A DNA stretch of 37,533 nucleotides, taken from contig NZ_SSMQ01000096.1 in assembly GCF_005144585.1 (NCBI RefSeq), positions 1 to 37,533 of the forward strand, given 5' to 3'. Below the pieces are notes generated by a model that had not been told where the DNA came from, ran no database searches, and was given only the letters and a program-made list of their open reading frames with translations. Position numbers and translations under genes: made by a program. The DNA is from Polyangium fumosum. GTDB lineage: Bacteria; Myxococcota_A; Polyangia; Polyangiales; Polyangiaceae. Shown here piece by piece: positions 16,305 to 24,039 of the stretch (position 1 is its first letter; each line of letters opens with the position of its first letter).

Positions 16305-16753
16305 CGACGACCGAAGAGACCCCCTGGTTGAAGAAGATGCGCGCGATCCTGAAAGGCGCCGAGCCGCCGCCGATCGCCAAGCTGATCGGCTTCGAGCTCG
16401 TCGACGTCGGCCCCGGCTCCGCGATCTTCACGCTGGTCGGTGATCCGAGCCGTCACGCGAATCCGATGGGCACGATGCACGGCGGCGTGCTGGTCGATCT
16501 CGGCGACGCCGCGATGGGCTTCGCCATGGCGAGCACGCTCGGCGAGGGCGAGAGCTTCACGACGGTGGAGCTCAAAGCAAATTATTTCAAACCCGTATGG
16601 ACAGCGCGCCTGCGCGCCGAGGCGCGGATGGTGAAGCGGTCGCGATCGCTCGGGTATATCGAGTGCGATATCGTGGACGAGGAGAAAGCGCTGGTGTGCA
16701 AGCTCGGCAGCACGTGCATGGTGCTGCGCGGCGAAGCGGCGGCCGGTCGCTGA
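16301..16753 (+). CDS. PaaI-type hot-dog thioesterase
   Basis: A 150-residue acyl-CoA thioesterase of the PaaI/YdiI hot-dog group. Signature HGGVLVDLGDAAMGFA at residues 60-75, with His60-Gly-Gly and the catalytic acid Asp67 as expected. Other strands are SFTTVELKANYFKP and SLGYIECDIVDEEKALVC. The cytoplasmic enzyme would release free acids from aromatic or medium-chain acyl-CoAs, and so protect the CoA pool. It overlaps the TetR gene by four bases and shares its transcript, so it should be controlled by that repressor together with the thiolase. The N-terminal 25 residues form a charged extension. Substrate specificity cannot be read from the sequence. Confidence 0.9.
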   Translation: MTTTEETPWLKKMRAILKGAEPPPIAKLIGFELVDVGPGSAIFTLVGDPSRHANPMGTMHGGVLVDLGDAAMGFAMASTLGEGESFTTVELKANYFKPVWTARLRAEARMVKRSRSLGYIECDIVDEEKALVCKLGSTCMVLRGEAAAGR

Positions 16754-16781
16754 AAGGATTCCGCCGCGCCGCGCGCCTACG

Positions 16782-17741
16782 TCATTCGCATCCGATGCGG
16801 GTCTTGGCGAGGGCCACGTCGTCGAACCACAGGTTCATTTCCTGCCCGGCATAACTCTCCCAGCCGAGCTTCAGGTCCGTGAGCTTCGGCTTCCAGCCCG
16901 GCTTCTGCGTGAGCCATTGTTGATCGACGTCGGGCGTCGGCGTCCCGTCGATGACGAGGCCCGCGACGTCGGTCCCGTCGACCCAGGTGCGGATCGCGCC
17001 CGCAGCGCCGTCGACCTGGAACTCGATGCAGCGCCATTGGTTCGCCGTGAGCGGGACGCTCATCCCGATGCCGGTGGGGCTGAGCGAGGGCAAGGTGGCG
17101 TCATCGGATTCGCGGTTCCACATGAGGATCTTGCTCTGGCCGCCCATGCGGAGATCCTTGTTGTTGTCGTTCGTGTCCCGCATCGTCATGAACGTCGTGT
17201 GGCCGTCGCCCTGCGCGGCCGACATGCGCACGTAGAAGCGGCCATAAAAGACGTCGCCGAGCTCCGCGAACGCCGCAGTGTGAGAAAGGAAGATGTGATC
17301 GCAATAGGTGCCCTTGCCCGTCACGAGCACCGAGTTCTTGCCGCTGTGCGCCTGGGTCGAGTCGACGGCGAGCGTGCCCGCGCCCATGCAGTTCGGGCTG
17401 ACGACCGCCCAGCGCGCGGGATCGGGCGCTTGGCCGGCCGTCGCGGCCTCGAAATCGTCACAAAGGGGCAAACCCGTGCAATGGAAGGCGCTGCCGCCCG
17501 CGCCGCCCGCGCCGCCGGTGCCGCCCATTCCGCCCATTCCGCCCGATCCGCCGCTCGCGGAGCTCGAGCTCGACGCGGACATCCCCCCCGCCCCGCCCTG
17601 CCCTCCGCCGCCGGCCTGACCGCCGCTGCCGCCCTGACCACCGCTGCCGCCGGCTACGCCTTCGCCCTCGTCGCAGGCGACCAGCGGGATGGCGAGGACG
17701 AGGGAGAGAAACACGTGAGGAAGCATCGTTCGTAGGTTCAT
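16782..17741 (-). CDS. Lipoprotein with Cip1/polysaccharide-lyase-like sandwich
   Basis: A 319-residue lipoprotein: signal peptide with lipobox LVAC (Cys23), then a Gly/Ser-rich linker to about residue 88. A beta-sandwich follows with the pattern CDDFEAA near the start, the paired strands VFYGRFYVRMS and TFMTMRD, and a final block WRCIEFQVDG, WVDG, LGWESY and LWFDDVALAKTRIGC. This end block is typical of the Cip1-like core and related polysaccharide-lyase jelly rolls that bind or cut plant or microbial glycans. No catalytic residues can be assigned by eye. Surface attachment through lipid is likely. It is divergent from the kinase at 17843, which may share regulation through the 101-base gap. 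Confidence 0.82.
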   Translation of the reverse strand: MNLRTMLPHVFLSLVLAIPLVACDEGEGVAGGSGGQGGSGGQAGGGGQGGAGGMSASSSSSASGGSGGMGGMGGTGGAGGAGGSAFHCTGLPLCDDFEAATAGQAPDPARWAVVSPNCMGAGTLAVDSTQAHSGKNSVLVTGKGTYCDHIFLSHTAAFAELGDVFYGRFYVRMSAAQGDGHTTFMTMRDTNDNNKDLRMGGQSKILMWNRESDDATLPSLSPTGIGMSVPLTANQWRCIEFQVDGAAGAIRTWVDGTDVAGLVIDGTPTPDVDQQWLTQKPGWKPKLTDLKLGWESYAGQEMNLWFDDVALAKTRIGCE

Positions 17742-17805
17742 CAGGGCTGCCTACCAGGGTTTCCCCGAGCAAGCGAGGCCGCCGGACATACTGAACATTT
17801 GCTCA

Positions 17806-17834
17806 TTGCCAACGGTCCGACCGTCGTCTACCGT
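17806..17834 (+). promoter_or_regulatory. Candidate leaderless promoter of the kinase gene
   Basis: TTGCCA, a 17-base spacer, then TACCGT. The TTG start at 17843 is 14 bases after the first base of the -10, so the mRNA would begin about at the start codon. There is no ribosome-binding site, which fits a leaderless transcript. Confidence 0.5.
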
Positions 17835-17842
17835 GGCCCCGC

Positions 17843-19258
17843 TTGATCGGAGAGACCCTGGGCCAGAAGTACAAGCTCATGTCCCTGCTCGGGCGCGGGG
17901 GAATGGGCGCCGTCTACGAGGCCGCGCACACCGAGACGGGCGCGCGGGTCGCCGTGAAGGTGCTCCATCACCACCTCGCCGCGGGCGAAGGGCTGCGGCG
18001 TTTTCGGCGGGAGGCGCAGGCGGTTTCGCGGATCCAGAGCCCGCACATCGTCCGCATCCTCGATACCGGGACGGACGAGCCGAGCGGAGCGCTTTATCTC
18101 GTGACGGAGCTGCTCGAAGGCGAGGATTTGCAGCGGCTCATCGACCGGATCGGCACGCTTTCGCTGCGCGGCGCCCTCGGCATCACGAGCCAGATCCTCC
18201 GCGGGCTCGCCGCCGCCCACGCGGCGCGTGTCGTGCACCGCGATATCAAGCCGGCCAATCTGTTCCTCGCCCGCGAGCCCAATGGCACGCTGACGGTAAA
18301 AATCCTCGATTTCGGCATTGCGAAGGTCCGCGCCGAGCCCCTCGGCCTCGGGCAGACGACGGACCTGACGGCCACCGGCAATCTGCTCGGCTCGCCGCTC
18401 TACATGTCGCCGGAGCAGGTGCAAAACAGCCGCGACGTCGATCATCGGACGGATCTGTGGTCGCTCGGGTGTGTGCTGTACGCAGCGCTCGCCGGGCGGG
18501 CGCCCCATCAACACCTTTCGTCGATCGGGCAGCTCCTCGTGGCCATTTGCGTGACGCCCGCGAGGCCGCTCGTGGAGGTCGCGCCGTGGGTGCCCGCCGA
18601 CGTGGCCGAGGTGGTCGCGCGCGCGCTCGCGATTCCCGCGGAATCACGGCCGCAGAGCGCGGAGGTGATGCTCTCGGAGCTCGCGCGATTCGTTTCGCCG
18701 GACGAAACGCTCCGGGAGGATCTGCTCGCGACCGGGGAGAGGTCCCGCGGGGTGGCAGCTTCGAGCACGCCGCCAAGCCCGCCTTCGTCGATGTCGACGC
18801 CGCGGTTCGTCGTGCCGCCCGCCTCGGAGCGGCCCTTGCGCGGCGACGAGCCGACGGAATTCGCGGGATCCGTCGCGGATCGGGTGCCCTCGGAGGATCC
18901 GCGATCGGCCGCTCGGTCGGCGGTGCCGAAGCTGCCGACGCGCGTGGGGAGCCGGCACGTGACCGTGGATCCGCGTCGATTTCTCGGGGAGCAGAGCGAG
19001 CTTTGGACGCTCTCCCTCGACGTTCACCCCAATCTTTCGAGCTTGATCGCGCGGATCTGGAAAGCCATGCGGCGCGCCGGCGCGAAGGTGCCTCCGATGA
19101 CGTACGGAAAAGAATGGATCCTGTTCGAGCCGCGGACGAAGCGGTTCGTCGAGGACGACGTCGGCGAAGGCGGTGCGCGTTTGTCCCTGGAGGCCGCAGG
19201 GATCCGGCCGGGGGCGGTGCTCTGGGTGATGACGCCCGAGGAGCGCGAGACGGCGTGA
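17843..19258 (+). CDS. Ser/Thr protein kinase with unusual C-terminal domain
   Basis: A 471-residue cytoplasmic Hanks-type kinase. All core elements are present: glycine loop GRGGMG (residues 17-22), Lys39 in VAVK, Glu57, HRDIKPAN (Asp134), DFG (Asp157) and GSPLYMSPEQ. After the kinase fold (about residues 1-280) comes a Ser/Pro-rich linker. The final roughly 90 residues contain LDVHPNLSSLIARIWKAMRR, a middle TYGKEWILFEPRTKR and SLEAAGIRPGAVLWVM at the end. This last segment resembles the closing strand of beta-grasp (ubiquitin/YukD-like) domains, but that is inference. The start is TTG 17843; no better ATG or GTG exists in frame. The stop is part of TGATCA, which also contains the stop of the convergent second kinase. 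It is likely a signalling protein; the substrate is unknown. Confidence 0.93.
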   Translation: MIGETLGQKYKLMSLLGRGGMGAVYEAAHTETGARVAVKVLHHHLAAGEGLRRFRREAQAVSRIQSPHIVRILDTGTDEPSGALYLVTELLEGEDLQRLIDRIGTLSLRGALGITSQILRGLAAAHAARVVHRDIKPANLFLAREPNGTLTVKILDFGIAKVRAEPLGLGQTTDLTATGNLLGSPLYMSPEQVQNSRDVDHRTDLWSLGCVLYAALAGRAPHQHLSSIGQLLVAICVTPARPLVEVAPWVPADVAEVVARALAIPAESRPQSAEVMLSELARFVSPDETLREDLLATGERSRGVAASSTPPSPPSSMSTPRFVVPPASERPLRGDEPTEFAGSVADRVPSEDPRSAARSAVPKLPTRVGSRHVTVDPRRFLGEQSELWTLSLDVHPNLSSLIARIWKAMRRAGAKVPPMTYGKEWILFEPRTKRFVEDDVGEGGARLSLEAAGIRPGAVLWVMTPEERETA

Positions 19259-21205
19259 TCAGGGAGCGCGGTTTGTCCGCGTGTCCCGGCCTTCACGCTC
19301 CGTGATCGCCTTTCCCCAGGGATACTTCGCCACGAGCGCGCGCCCTTTCTCCCGGAGCGCGCTCGGCAGTTTTCCGCGGCTCGCCAGCGTGAACGCGGAG
19401 GCAAACGCCTCGGCGCTCGGGAACCGATCAGCGGGCTTTTTCGCGAGCGCGAGGGCCAGGACGAGGTCCACGTCGCGCGGGAGGTTCGGCACGATGTCCG
19501 AGGCGCGCGCCGGCGTTTTGTAGACGATCTCGAAGAGGATCTGCGGCGTGTCCGTGCCCGAAAACGGCGGCCTGCCGGTGAGCGCGCGGTACGCGACGGC
19601 GCCGAGGGAAAACAGATCGCTGCGCACGTCCGCTTCGATGCCCTGCGCCTGCTCGGGCGACATGTACCCCGGGGTGCCGACGACCGCGGCCTGCGTGAGC
19701 GTGCCCTTGGAGCCCTGGAGCTTCGAGACGCCAAAATCGAGGATTTTCCAGGTCGGCGCGCCTCCGTCCGCCTGCGACAGGAAGAGGTTCTGCGGCTTCA
19801 GGTCGCGATGCACGATCGACGCGGCGTGCGCCGCCGAGAGGCCCCGGGCGACCTGCTCGAGCAGCTCCGTGACGCGGGCGAGATCGATCTGTTTTTCCTG
19901 GCGCAGGTGGTGCGCGAGATCCTTGCCTTCGAGCAGCTCCATCGCGATGAACGGCGCGCCGTCGTCCGTCGCGCCGACCGCGAAGACGCTGACCACATGG
20001 GGCGATTCGAGACGCTGCGAGATCTCGCCCTCGCGCAGGAAGCGCTCGACGAGCGCCGGATTTTCGAGCCCCGCCGCCGAGAGCAGCTTCACGGCCGCGC
20101 GCTCGCCCGTCTCCACGTGCGCCGCCGCGTAGACCTCGCCCATCGCGCCGCGGCCGATCACCTCGGCGAGGCAATACGCACCCGCGATCGCGCCCGTGTG
20201 GCGACCGTCGAGGCCCGCGCCGGCGCGCAAGGCACGTTCGAGGATGAGGTGCGCTTCGTCGAGCTGCGCCTCGCGCTGGGCCGCGAGTCGGCTCGCCTCG
20301 ACCGAGCGCTTCATGGCCTCGATCGCCGCGATGCGGCTCGTGCGCGTTTGCCACGCCGCGATCGCGAGGACGCTCGGCACGTAGAGCGTCATGAACAGCC
20401 GCGCGTTCGGCGCCGCGTCGGTCGCACGGAAGAGCCCCACGTCCGGCAGGACGCCGGTCCCCACGAGGATCGCGAGCACGAGGTAGAGCGAGATGGCCCC
20501 GCCCGCCGCGCCGTACATGAAGCGCCGGTCGTCGCTCATCCCGAAGACGCCGAAGGCCAGCGTGACGAGCAGCGGCGCCGGCGAGAAGACGCCCAGGTAG
20601 TAGATGGTCATGGGCATCATGAGCAGGCACGCGACCACGAAGATCCGAAGGACGCGGTGCGTGTAGCGGGCCTCGTCCCTGCCGCGCCACCACACCCAGG
20701 CGCCGACGCTCCCCATCGCCACGAGCGCGACGCTGAACGGCAAGCGGATGATCGTGTCGGGCGCGAGCGGCAACGAGACCACGCCGAACGCGCAGAGGAT
20801 CACGATGACGCGGCCGAACGCGCTCGCCCGCGCCGCCTCCTCCGTGTGCAGCGCCTCGGCCATCGTGTAGCCGGCCGTCGTCGGGCGCAGGATCGAGGGC
20901 GACGCGGAGATGCGCCCCGTGGCGGAGATACGCCCTGTGCGCACGGAGGCCGGCGGCAAGGAGATGCGCGACGGCGGTGGCAAGGAGACACGCGGCGGCG
21001 GCGGCGTCGTGCGGCGTACGCCCGCCATCGAGGGCGTCTCGGCCAGCGTCGGCTCCTCGCTCGTGAGGCTCGTGTGGTCGAGCAGCTTCGGTCCGAGCGC
21101 GACGGGATCTTCGATCGACGAGGCAGGCGGGGCGTCTGTCCCCGGCGGGAGCTCCGTCGCCCGGGCGAGCGCTCCCTCCGTCGTTCCCCGTCCCGAAAAC
21201 GCCAT
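19259..21205 (-). CDS. Membrane Ser/Thr protein kinase with six helices
   Basis: A 648-residue protein. Residues 1-125 are cytoplasmic and Pro/Ser/Arg-rich, with repeats of R(V/I)SLPP at about 72-85 and GRIS at 91-100. Six hydrophobic helices (about 131-150, 157-173, 187-204, 210-224, 235-253, 272-286) are followed by a charged helix. A Hanks-type kinase domain runs from about 345 to 610: GRGAMGEV loop, Lys373 in AAVK, HRDLKPQN (Asp468) and DFG (Asp490), so it looks active. The architecture is an N-terminal membrane sensor with a C-terminal kinase, the reverse of the usual bacterial PASTA kinase. It converges on the kinase at 17843 with no base between their stop codons. It is divergent from the phosphoesterase operon at 21280. 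Confidence 0.93.
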   Translation of the reverse strand: MAFSGRGTTEGALARATELPPGTDAPPASSIEDPVALGPKLLDHTSLTSEEPTLAETPSMAGVRRTTPPPPRVSLPPPSRISLPPASVRTGRISATGRISASPSILRPTTAGYTMAEALHTEEAARASAFGRVIVILCAFGVVSLPLAPDTIIRLPFSVALVAMGSVGAWVWWRGRDEARYTHRVLRIFVVACLLMMPMTIYYLGVFSPAPLLVTLAFGVFGMSDDRRFMYGAAGGAISLYLVLAILVGTGVLPDVGLFRATDAAPNARLFMTLYVPSVLAIAAWQTRTSRIAAIEAMKRSVEASRLAAQREAQLDEAHLILERALRAGAGLDGRHTGAIAGAYCLAEVIGRGAMGEVYAAAHVETGERAAVKLLSAAGLENPALVERFLREGEISQRLESPHVVSVFAVGATDDGAPFIAMELLEGKDLAHHLRQEKQIDLARVTELLEQVARGLSAAHAASIVHRDLKPQNLFLSQADGGAPTWKILDFGVSKLQGSKGTLTQAAVVGTPGYMSPEQAQGIEADVRSDLFSLGAVAYRALTGRPPFSGTDTPQILFEIVYKTPARASDIVPNLPRDVDLVLALALAKKPADRFPSAEAFASAFTLASRGKLPSALREKGRALVAKYPWGKAITEREGRDTRTNRAP

Positions 21206-21279
21206 GCCCCAGATGCTACGAAAAAAACGTCCGAGGCGCGCGGTGCTCGCTCGTGGGGGTCGTGCTACCGCTGTCCCGC

Positions 21280-22257
21280 GTGAGGAAGCCCCGCGATATC
21301 GTCGTCGCCACGCACGGCCACTGCTTCGATGGGATGGCGAGCGCCGTCATGTTCACGCATCTCGTGCGCTGCCTCTCCCCCGAACAGGCGCTCTCGTTCC
21401 GGTACCGCTCGTGCGGCTACGGACCGGGCATGGCGACAATCCCGGAAGGGTGGCTCGACGGCGACGAGAACGCGATCCTGGATTTTCGCTACACGAAGAG
21501 CCAGCGTCTGTCCTGGTACTTCGATCACCACATCACGGCGTTCGGCTCGGCCGAGGAGCAACGCGCGGCGCTCGCCTCGGGGGACGCGACGCATCACGTG
21601 TTTTACGAGCCCACCTACGGCTCGTGCACCAAGCTCATCGCGGACGTGGCGAGCGCGCAGTACGGCGTCCGGAGCGAGGCGCTCGCGCCGCTCGTCGCCT
21701 GGGCCGACGTGATCGACGCGGCCCGTTTTCCCTCGGCCGAGGCCGCGGTCGATCGCGAGGAGCCCGTGCTCAAGCTGGCGTCGGTCGTCGAGCACCACGG
21801 CGACGGGCCCTTCTTGAAGGACATGGTGCCGCGGCTGCTCGAACGGCCGCTCGACGAGGTGGCGCGCGGGGCCGACATCGCCGAGCTCTTCCGGCCGCTC
21901 GGCGCCGCGCGCGAGACGTTCATCCGCCGCGTGAAGCAGGTCGGGACGACGATGGGACGCGTGGTGCTCGTGGACCTCAGCGACGCGCCGCTCGACGCGG
22001 CGGCGAAGTTCGTCACGTACGCCCTTTTCCCGGAGGCCATGTACTCCGTGACGCTCACCCGCCAGAAGCAGCACTGCAAGGTGTCGGTCGGGTACAACCC
22101 GTGGTGCGGCAAGGAGCGGCGGCACGACATCGCCGCGATCTGCCGGCGCTACGACGGCGGCGGGCATCCGGTCGTGGGGGCGGCGTCGTTCCCGCTCTCG
22201 GAGCTGCCGCGGGCGCGCGCCGTGGCGCTCTCGATCGCGCGGGAGCTCGACACGTGA
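21280..22257 (+). CDS. DHH/DHHA1 family phosphoesterase
   Basis: A 325-residue cytoplasmic metal-dependent phosphoesterase of the DHH superfamily, whose members cut oligonucleotides, cyclic dinucleotide products or polyphosphate. Motifs: THGHCFDGMAS (Asp17) in place of the usual N-terminal DxDG, ILDF (Asp68), FDHH (Asp82-His83-His84) and the DHHA1 motif GGGHPVVGA (residues 293-301). The start is set at GTG 21280 because a TACCGC lies 14 bases upstream, like the leaderless promoters before 17843 and 3227; GTG codons at 21253 and 21262 are also in frame. Its stop overlaps the next start (GTGA at 22254-22257), coupling it to a GDPD phosphodiesterase. The precise substrate is unknown. Confidence 0.87.
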   Translation: MRKPRDIVVATHGHCFDGMASAVMFTHLVRCLSPEQALSFRYRSCGYGPGMATIPEGWLDGDENAILDFRYTKSQRLSWYFDHHITAFGSAEEQRAALASGDATHHVFYEPTYGSCTKLIADVASAQYGVRSEALAPLVAWADVIDAARFPSAEAAVDREEPVLKLASVVEHHGDGPFLKDMVPRLLERPLDEVARGADIAELFRPLGAARETFIRRVKQVGTTMGRVVLVDLSDAPLDAAAKFVTYALFPEAMYSVTLTRQKQHCKVSVGYNPWCGKERRHDIAAICRRYDGGGHPVVGAASFPLSELPRARAVALSIARELDT

Positions 22258-23006
22258 GGTGGCGCGGCGCAGCAGCCCTCCGGCGCGCAGAAGGGCGGCC
22301 GCCGCTCGTGTACGGGCACCGCGGCGTGCGCGGGGCGCGGCCGGAGAACACGCTCGCGGCGTTCGAACTCGCAGCCGCGGAAGGCGCGGACGGGGTCGAG
22401 CTCGACGTGCGTGTCGATCGGGACGGCGAGCTCGTCGTGCTGCACGATCCGACGTTCGAGCGCGTGACGGGCGGCGCGGACATGCGGGCCGCTTCGGATC
22501 TGCCGTACGAGGAGATCCGGCGGGTCGACGTGGGGAGCGGGGAGCGCGCGCCGCGGCTCACGGAGGTGCTCGCGCTCGTGCAAGCGCGCGGGCTCGCCGT
22601 CAACGTGGAGATGAAGCACGACGTGCCGGATCGAGCGGCCGTGGTGCGCGCGACGGCGCGGAAGCTCGGGGCCTTCGATCCACGCGTGCCGGTGATCGTG
22701 TCGTCGTTCGATCCGCGCATGGTCGCGGCGTTCGGCGCGCTCGCGCCGCGGATCCCGCGGGCGCTTTTGGTGCATCGCACGCGCTGGTCGTGGGCCGCGC
22801 TCGAGCTCGCGCGGGGCCTCGGGCAAGCGGCGCACGTCGAGCGGATCCTCACGCAGGGCAGCACGGTGCGGCGGCTTCTGCAGAGCGGGCTCGTGGTGAA
22901 CGTGTGGACGGTGAACGACACGCGCGAGGCGCTGGATCTCGCGGCCCTCGGCGTGGACGGCATCATCACGGACGTGCCGGGGCTCATCCGCGCGGCGCTC
23001 GGGTAG
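22254..23006 (+). CDS. Glycerophosphodiester phosphodiesterase, GDPD family
   Basis: A 250-residue (beta/alpha)8 enzyme that hydrolyses glycerophosphodiesters to glycerol-3-phosphate and an alcohol, with Ca or Mg. Motifs: YGHRGVRGARPENTLAAF (His22, Arg23, Glu31), GVELDVRVDRDGELVVLHD (Glu49, Asp51, His64) and NVEMKHD. Near the end, VVNVWTVND and GVDGIITDVPG are the standard closing strands. There is no signal peptide, so it acts in the cytoplasm on lipid-derived diesters. The start is the GTG at 22254, which overlaps the DHH stop by four bases. Pairing with a DHH phosphoesterase suggests a shared pathway of phosphate ester recycling, but this is inference. Length is normal for the bacterial UgpQ type. 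Confidence 0.93.
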   Translation: MRWRGAAALRRAEGRPPLVYGHRGVRGARPENTLAAFELAAAEGADGVELDVRVDRDGELVVLHDPTFERVTGGADMRAASDLPYEEIRRVDVGSGERAPRLTEVLALVQARGLAVNVEMKHDVPDRAAVVRATARKLGAFDPRVPVIVSSFDPRMVAAFGALAPRIPRALLVHRTRWSWAALELARGLGQAAHVERILTQGSTVRRLLQSGLVVNVWTVNDTREALDLAALGVDGIITDVPGLIRAALG

Positions 23007-23015
23007 CCGCGCGCT

Positions 23016-23909
23016 CTACTTGTCGCAGGTGACGAAGAGCTTGCGGACGCCGCCGGGCTCGGTCTGCTGGAAGGCGCCGGGCACGAGGGGCGGGTTCCAC
23101 TGGGCTTCTTTGTACTGGAAGATCACGTCTTCCTCGGTGTGCGGCACGCGCATGCGGATCGAGCGCGGCAGCTCCGCGTCGCAGGCGCCGCCGATGGGCT
23201 GGATCGGGTCCTCGATGCCGTCGGGATCGACCCGCGGGGGCGCGGTGCGGGCGGCCTCGTGGTTCGAGAGCTCGGCCTGGTAGAGGTCGGCGCCGCGCTG
23301 CGAGACGAGCACGGAGAGGACACGCACGCGCTGCTGGGCCCAGGGTTTGTCCCAGTCCTCGGGCCGGATGCCGAGGTGGATCTCCTGCTGGGCGTCGCGC
23401 GTGCTCGGCACGAGGACGCGGTAAAACCCGTGGTCGGTGTCCCAGGTGATCGTGGGGGCGCCGGGCTGGTGCAAGAGGACGGGCGCCTCGCCGCGGAGGA
23501 GCGAGACGAGCGCGTGCCCGGGGATGGGGACGCGGGTCATGCGCGCGAGGTTGCAGGGGCTCGCCGGGCCGAAGAGGAACTGCTTCTCTTTGACGTCGAG
23601 CATCTGGAAGCGCTCGCCGTCGGCCGTGAGGGTGTAGAGCATGGCGCCGAAGGGGCTGACCACGTCGAAGCGGACGCGGTCCGGGTTCACGGCGAAGAGG
23701 TGTACCTCGCCGCGCACGCGGCCCTCGGGCGCGAAGCGGTCGATCTTGGCCTGGCCTTGCACGCCGTTGACGCACGCGTACGTGGCCTTCATCCGGCCGA
23801 GCGCGTCGTCTCCGGTGGGGAAGACCGACGGGGGCGGACGCGTGCCGCCGCACGCCGTGGCGAGGAGGAGGGCCGAGACGAAGGAACACCGTGCGACGTG
23901 GGCGCGCAT
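23016..23909 (-). CDS. LolB-like outer-membrane lipoprotein
   Basis: A 297-residue lipoprotein. The ATG at 23909 gives a short signal peptide with lipobox LATAC (Cys20). The N-terminal half contains GVQGQAKIDRFAPEGRVRGEVHLFAVNPDRVRFDVVSPFG-type alternating strands, followed by LYTLTADGERFQML. This matches the LolA/LolB half-barrel seen in DUF4292-type proteins, which handle lipoproteins or outer-membrane lipids. The C-terminal half is less typical (FQYKEAQWNPPLVPGAFQQ and a final VTCDK). An in-frame extension upstream of ATG 23909 lacks a signal-like start and looks non-coding. It is convergent with the GDPD gene (9 bases apart) and divergent from the phosphatase at 24040. A lipid or lipoprotein handling role is an inference from the fold pattern. 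Confidence 0.8.
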   Translation of the reverse strand: MRAHVARCSFVSALLLATACGGTRPPPSVFPTGDDALGRMKATYACVNGVQGQAKIDRFAPEGRVRGEVHLFAVNPDRVRFDVVSPFGAMLYTLTADGERFQMLDVKEKQFLFGPASPCNLARMTRVPIPGHALVSLLRGEAPVLLHQPGAPTITWDTDHGFYRVLVPSTRDAQQEIHLGIRPEDWDKPWAQQRVRVLSVLVSQRGADLYQAELSNHEAARTAPPRVDPDGIEDPIQPIGGACDAELPRSIRMRVPHTEEDVIFQYKEAQWNPPLVPGAFQQTEPGGVRKLFVTCDK

Positions 23910-24039
23910 GCGGGCTCGACCGTTGCAGGAAAGTCCGAGCCCGTCAACGAGGCGAGGGTGGGAGGGGGTTCGGCGGGGAAGCGCATTTCTGGCCGCAACG
24001 CTCTTTGCGAGCGCGCCACGGGTGGCGTAGACCCGGACG

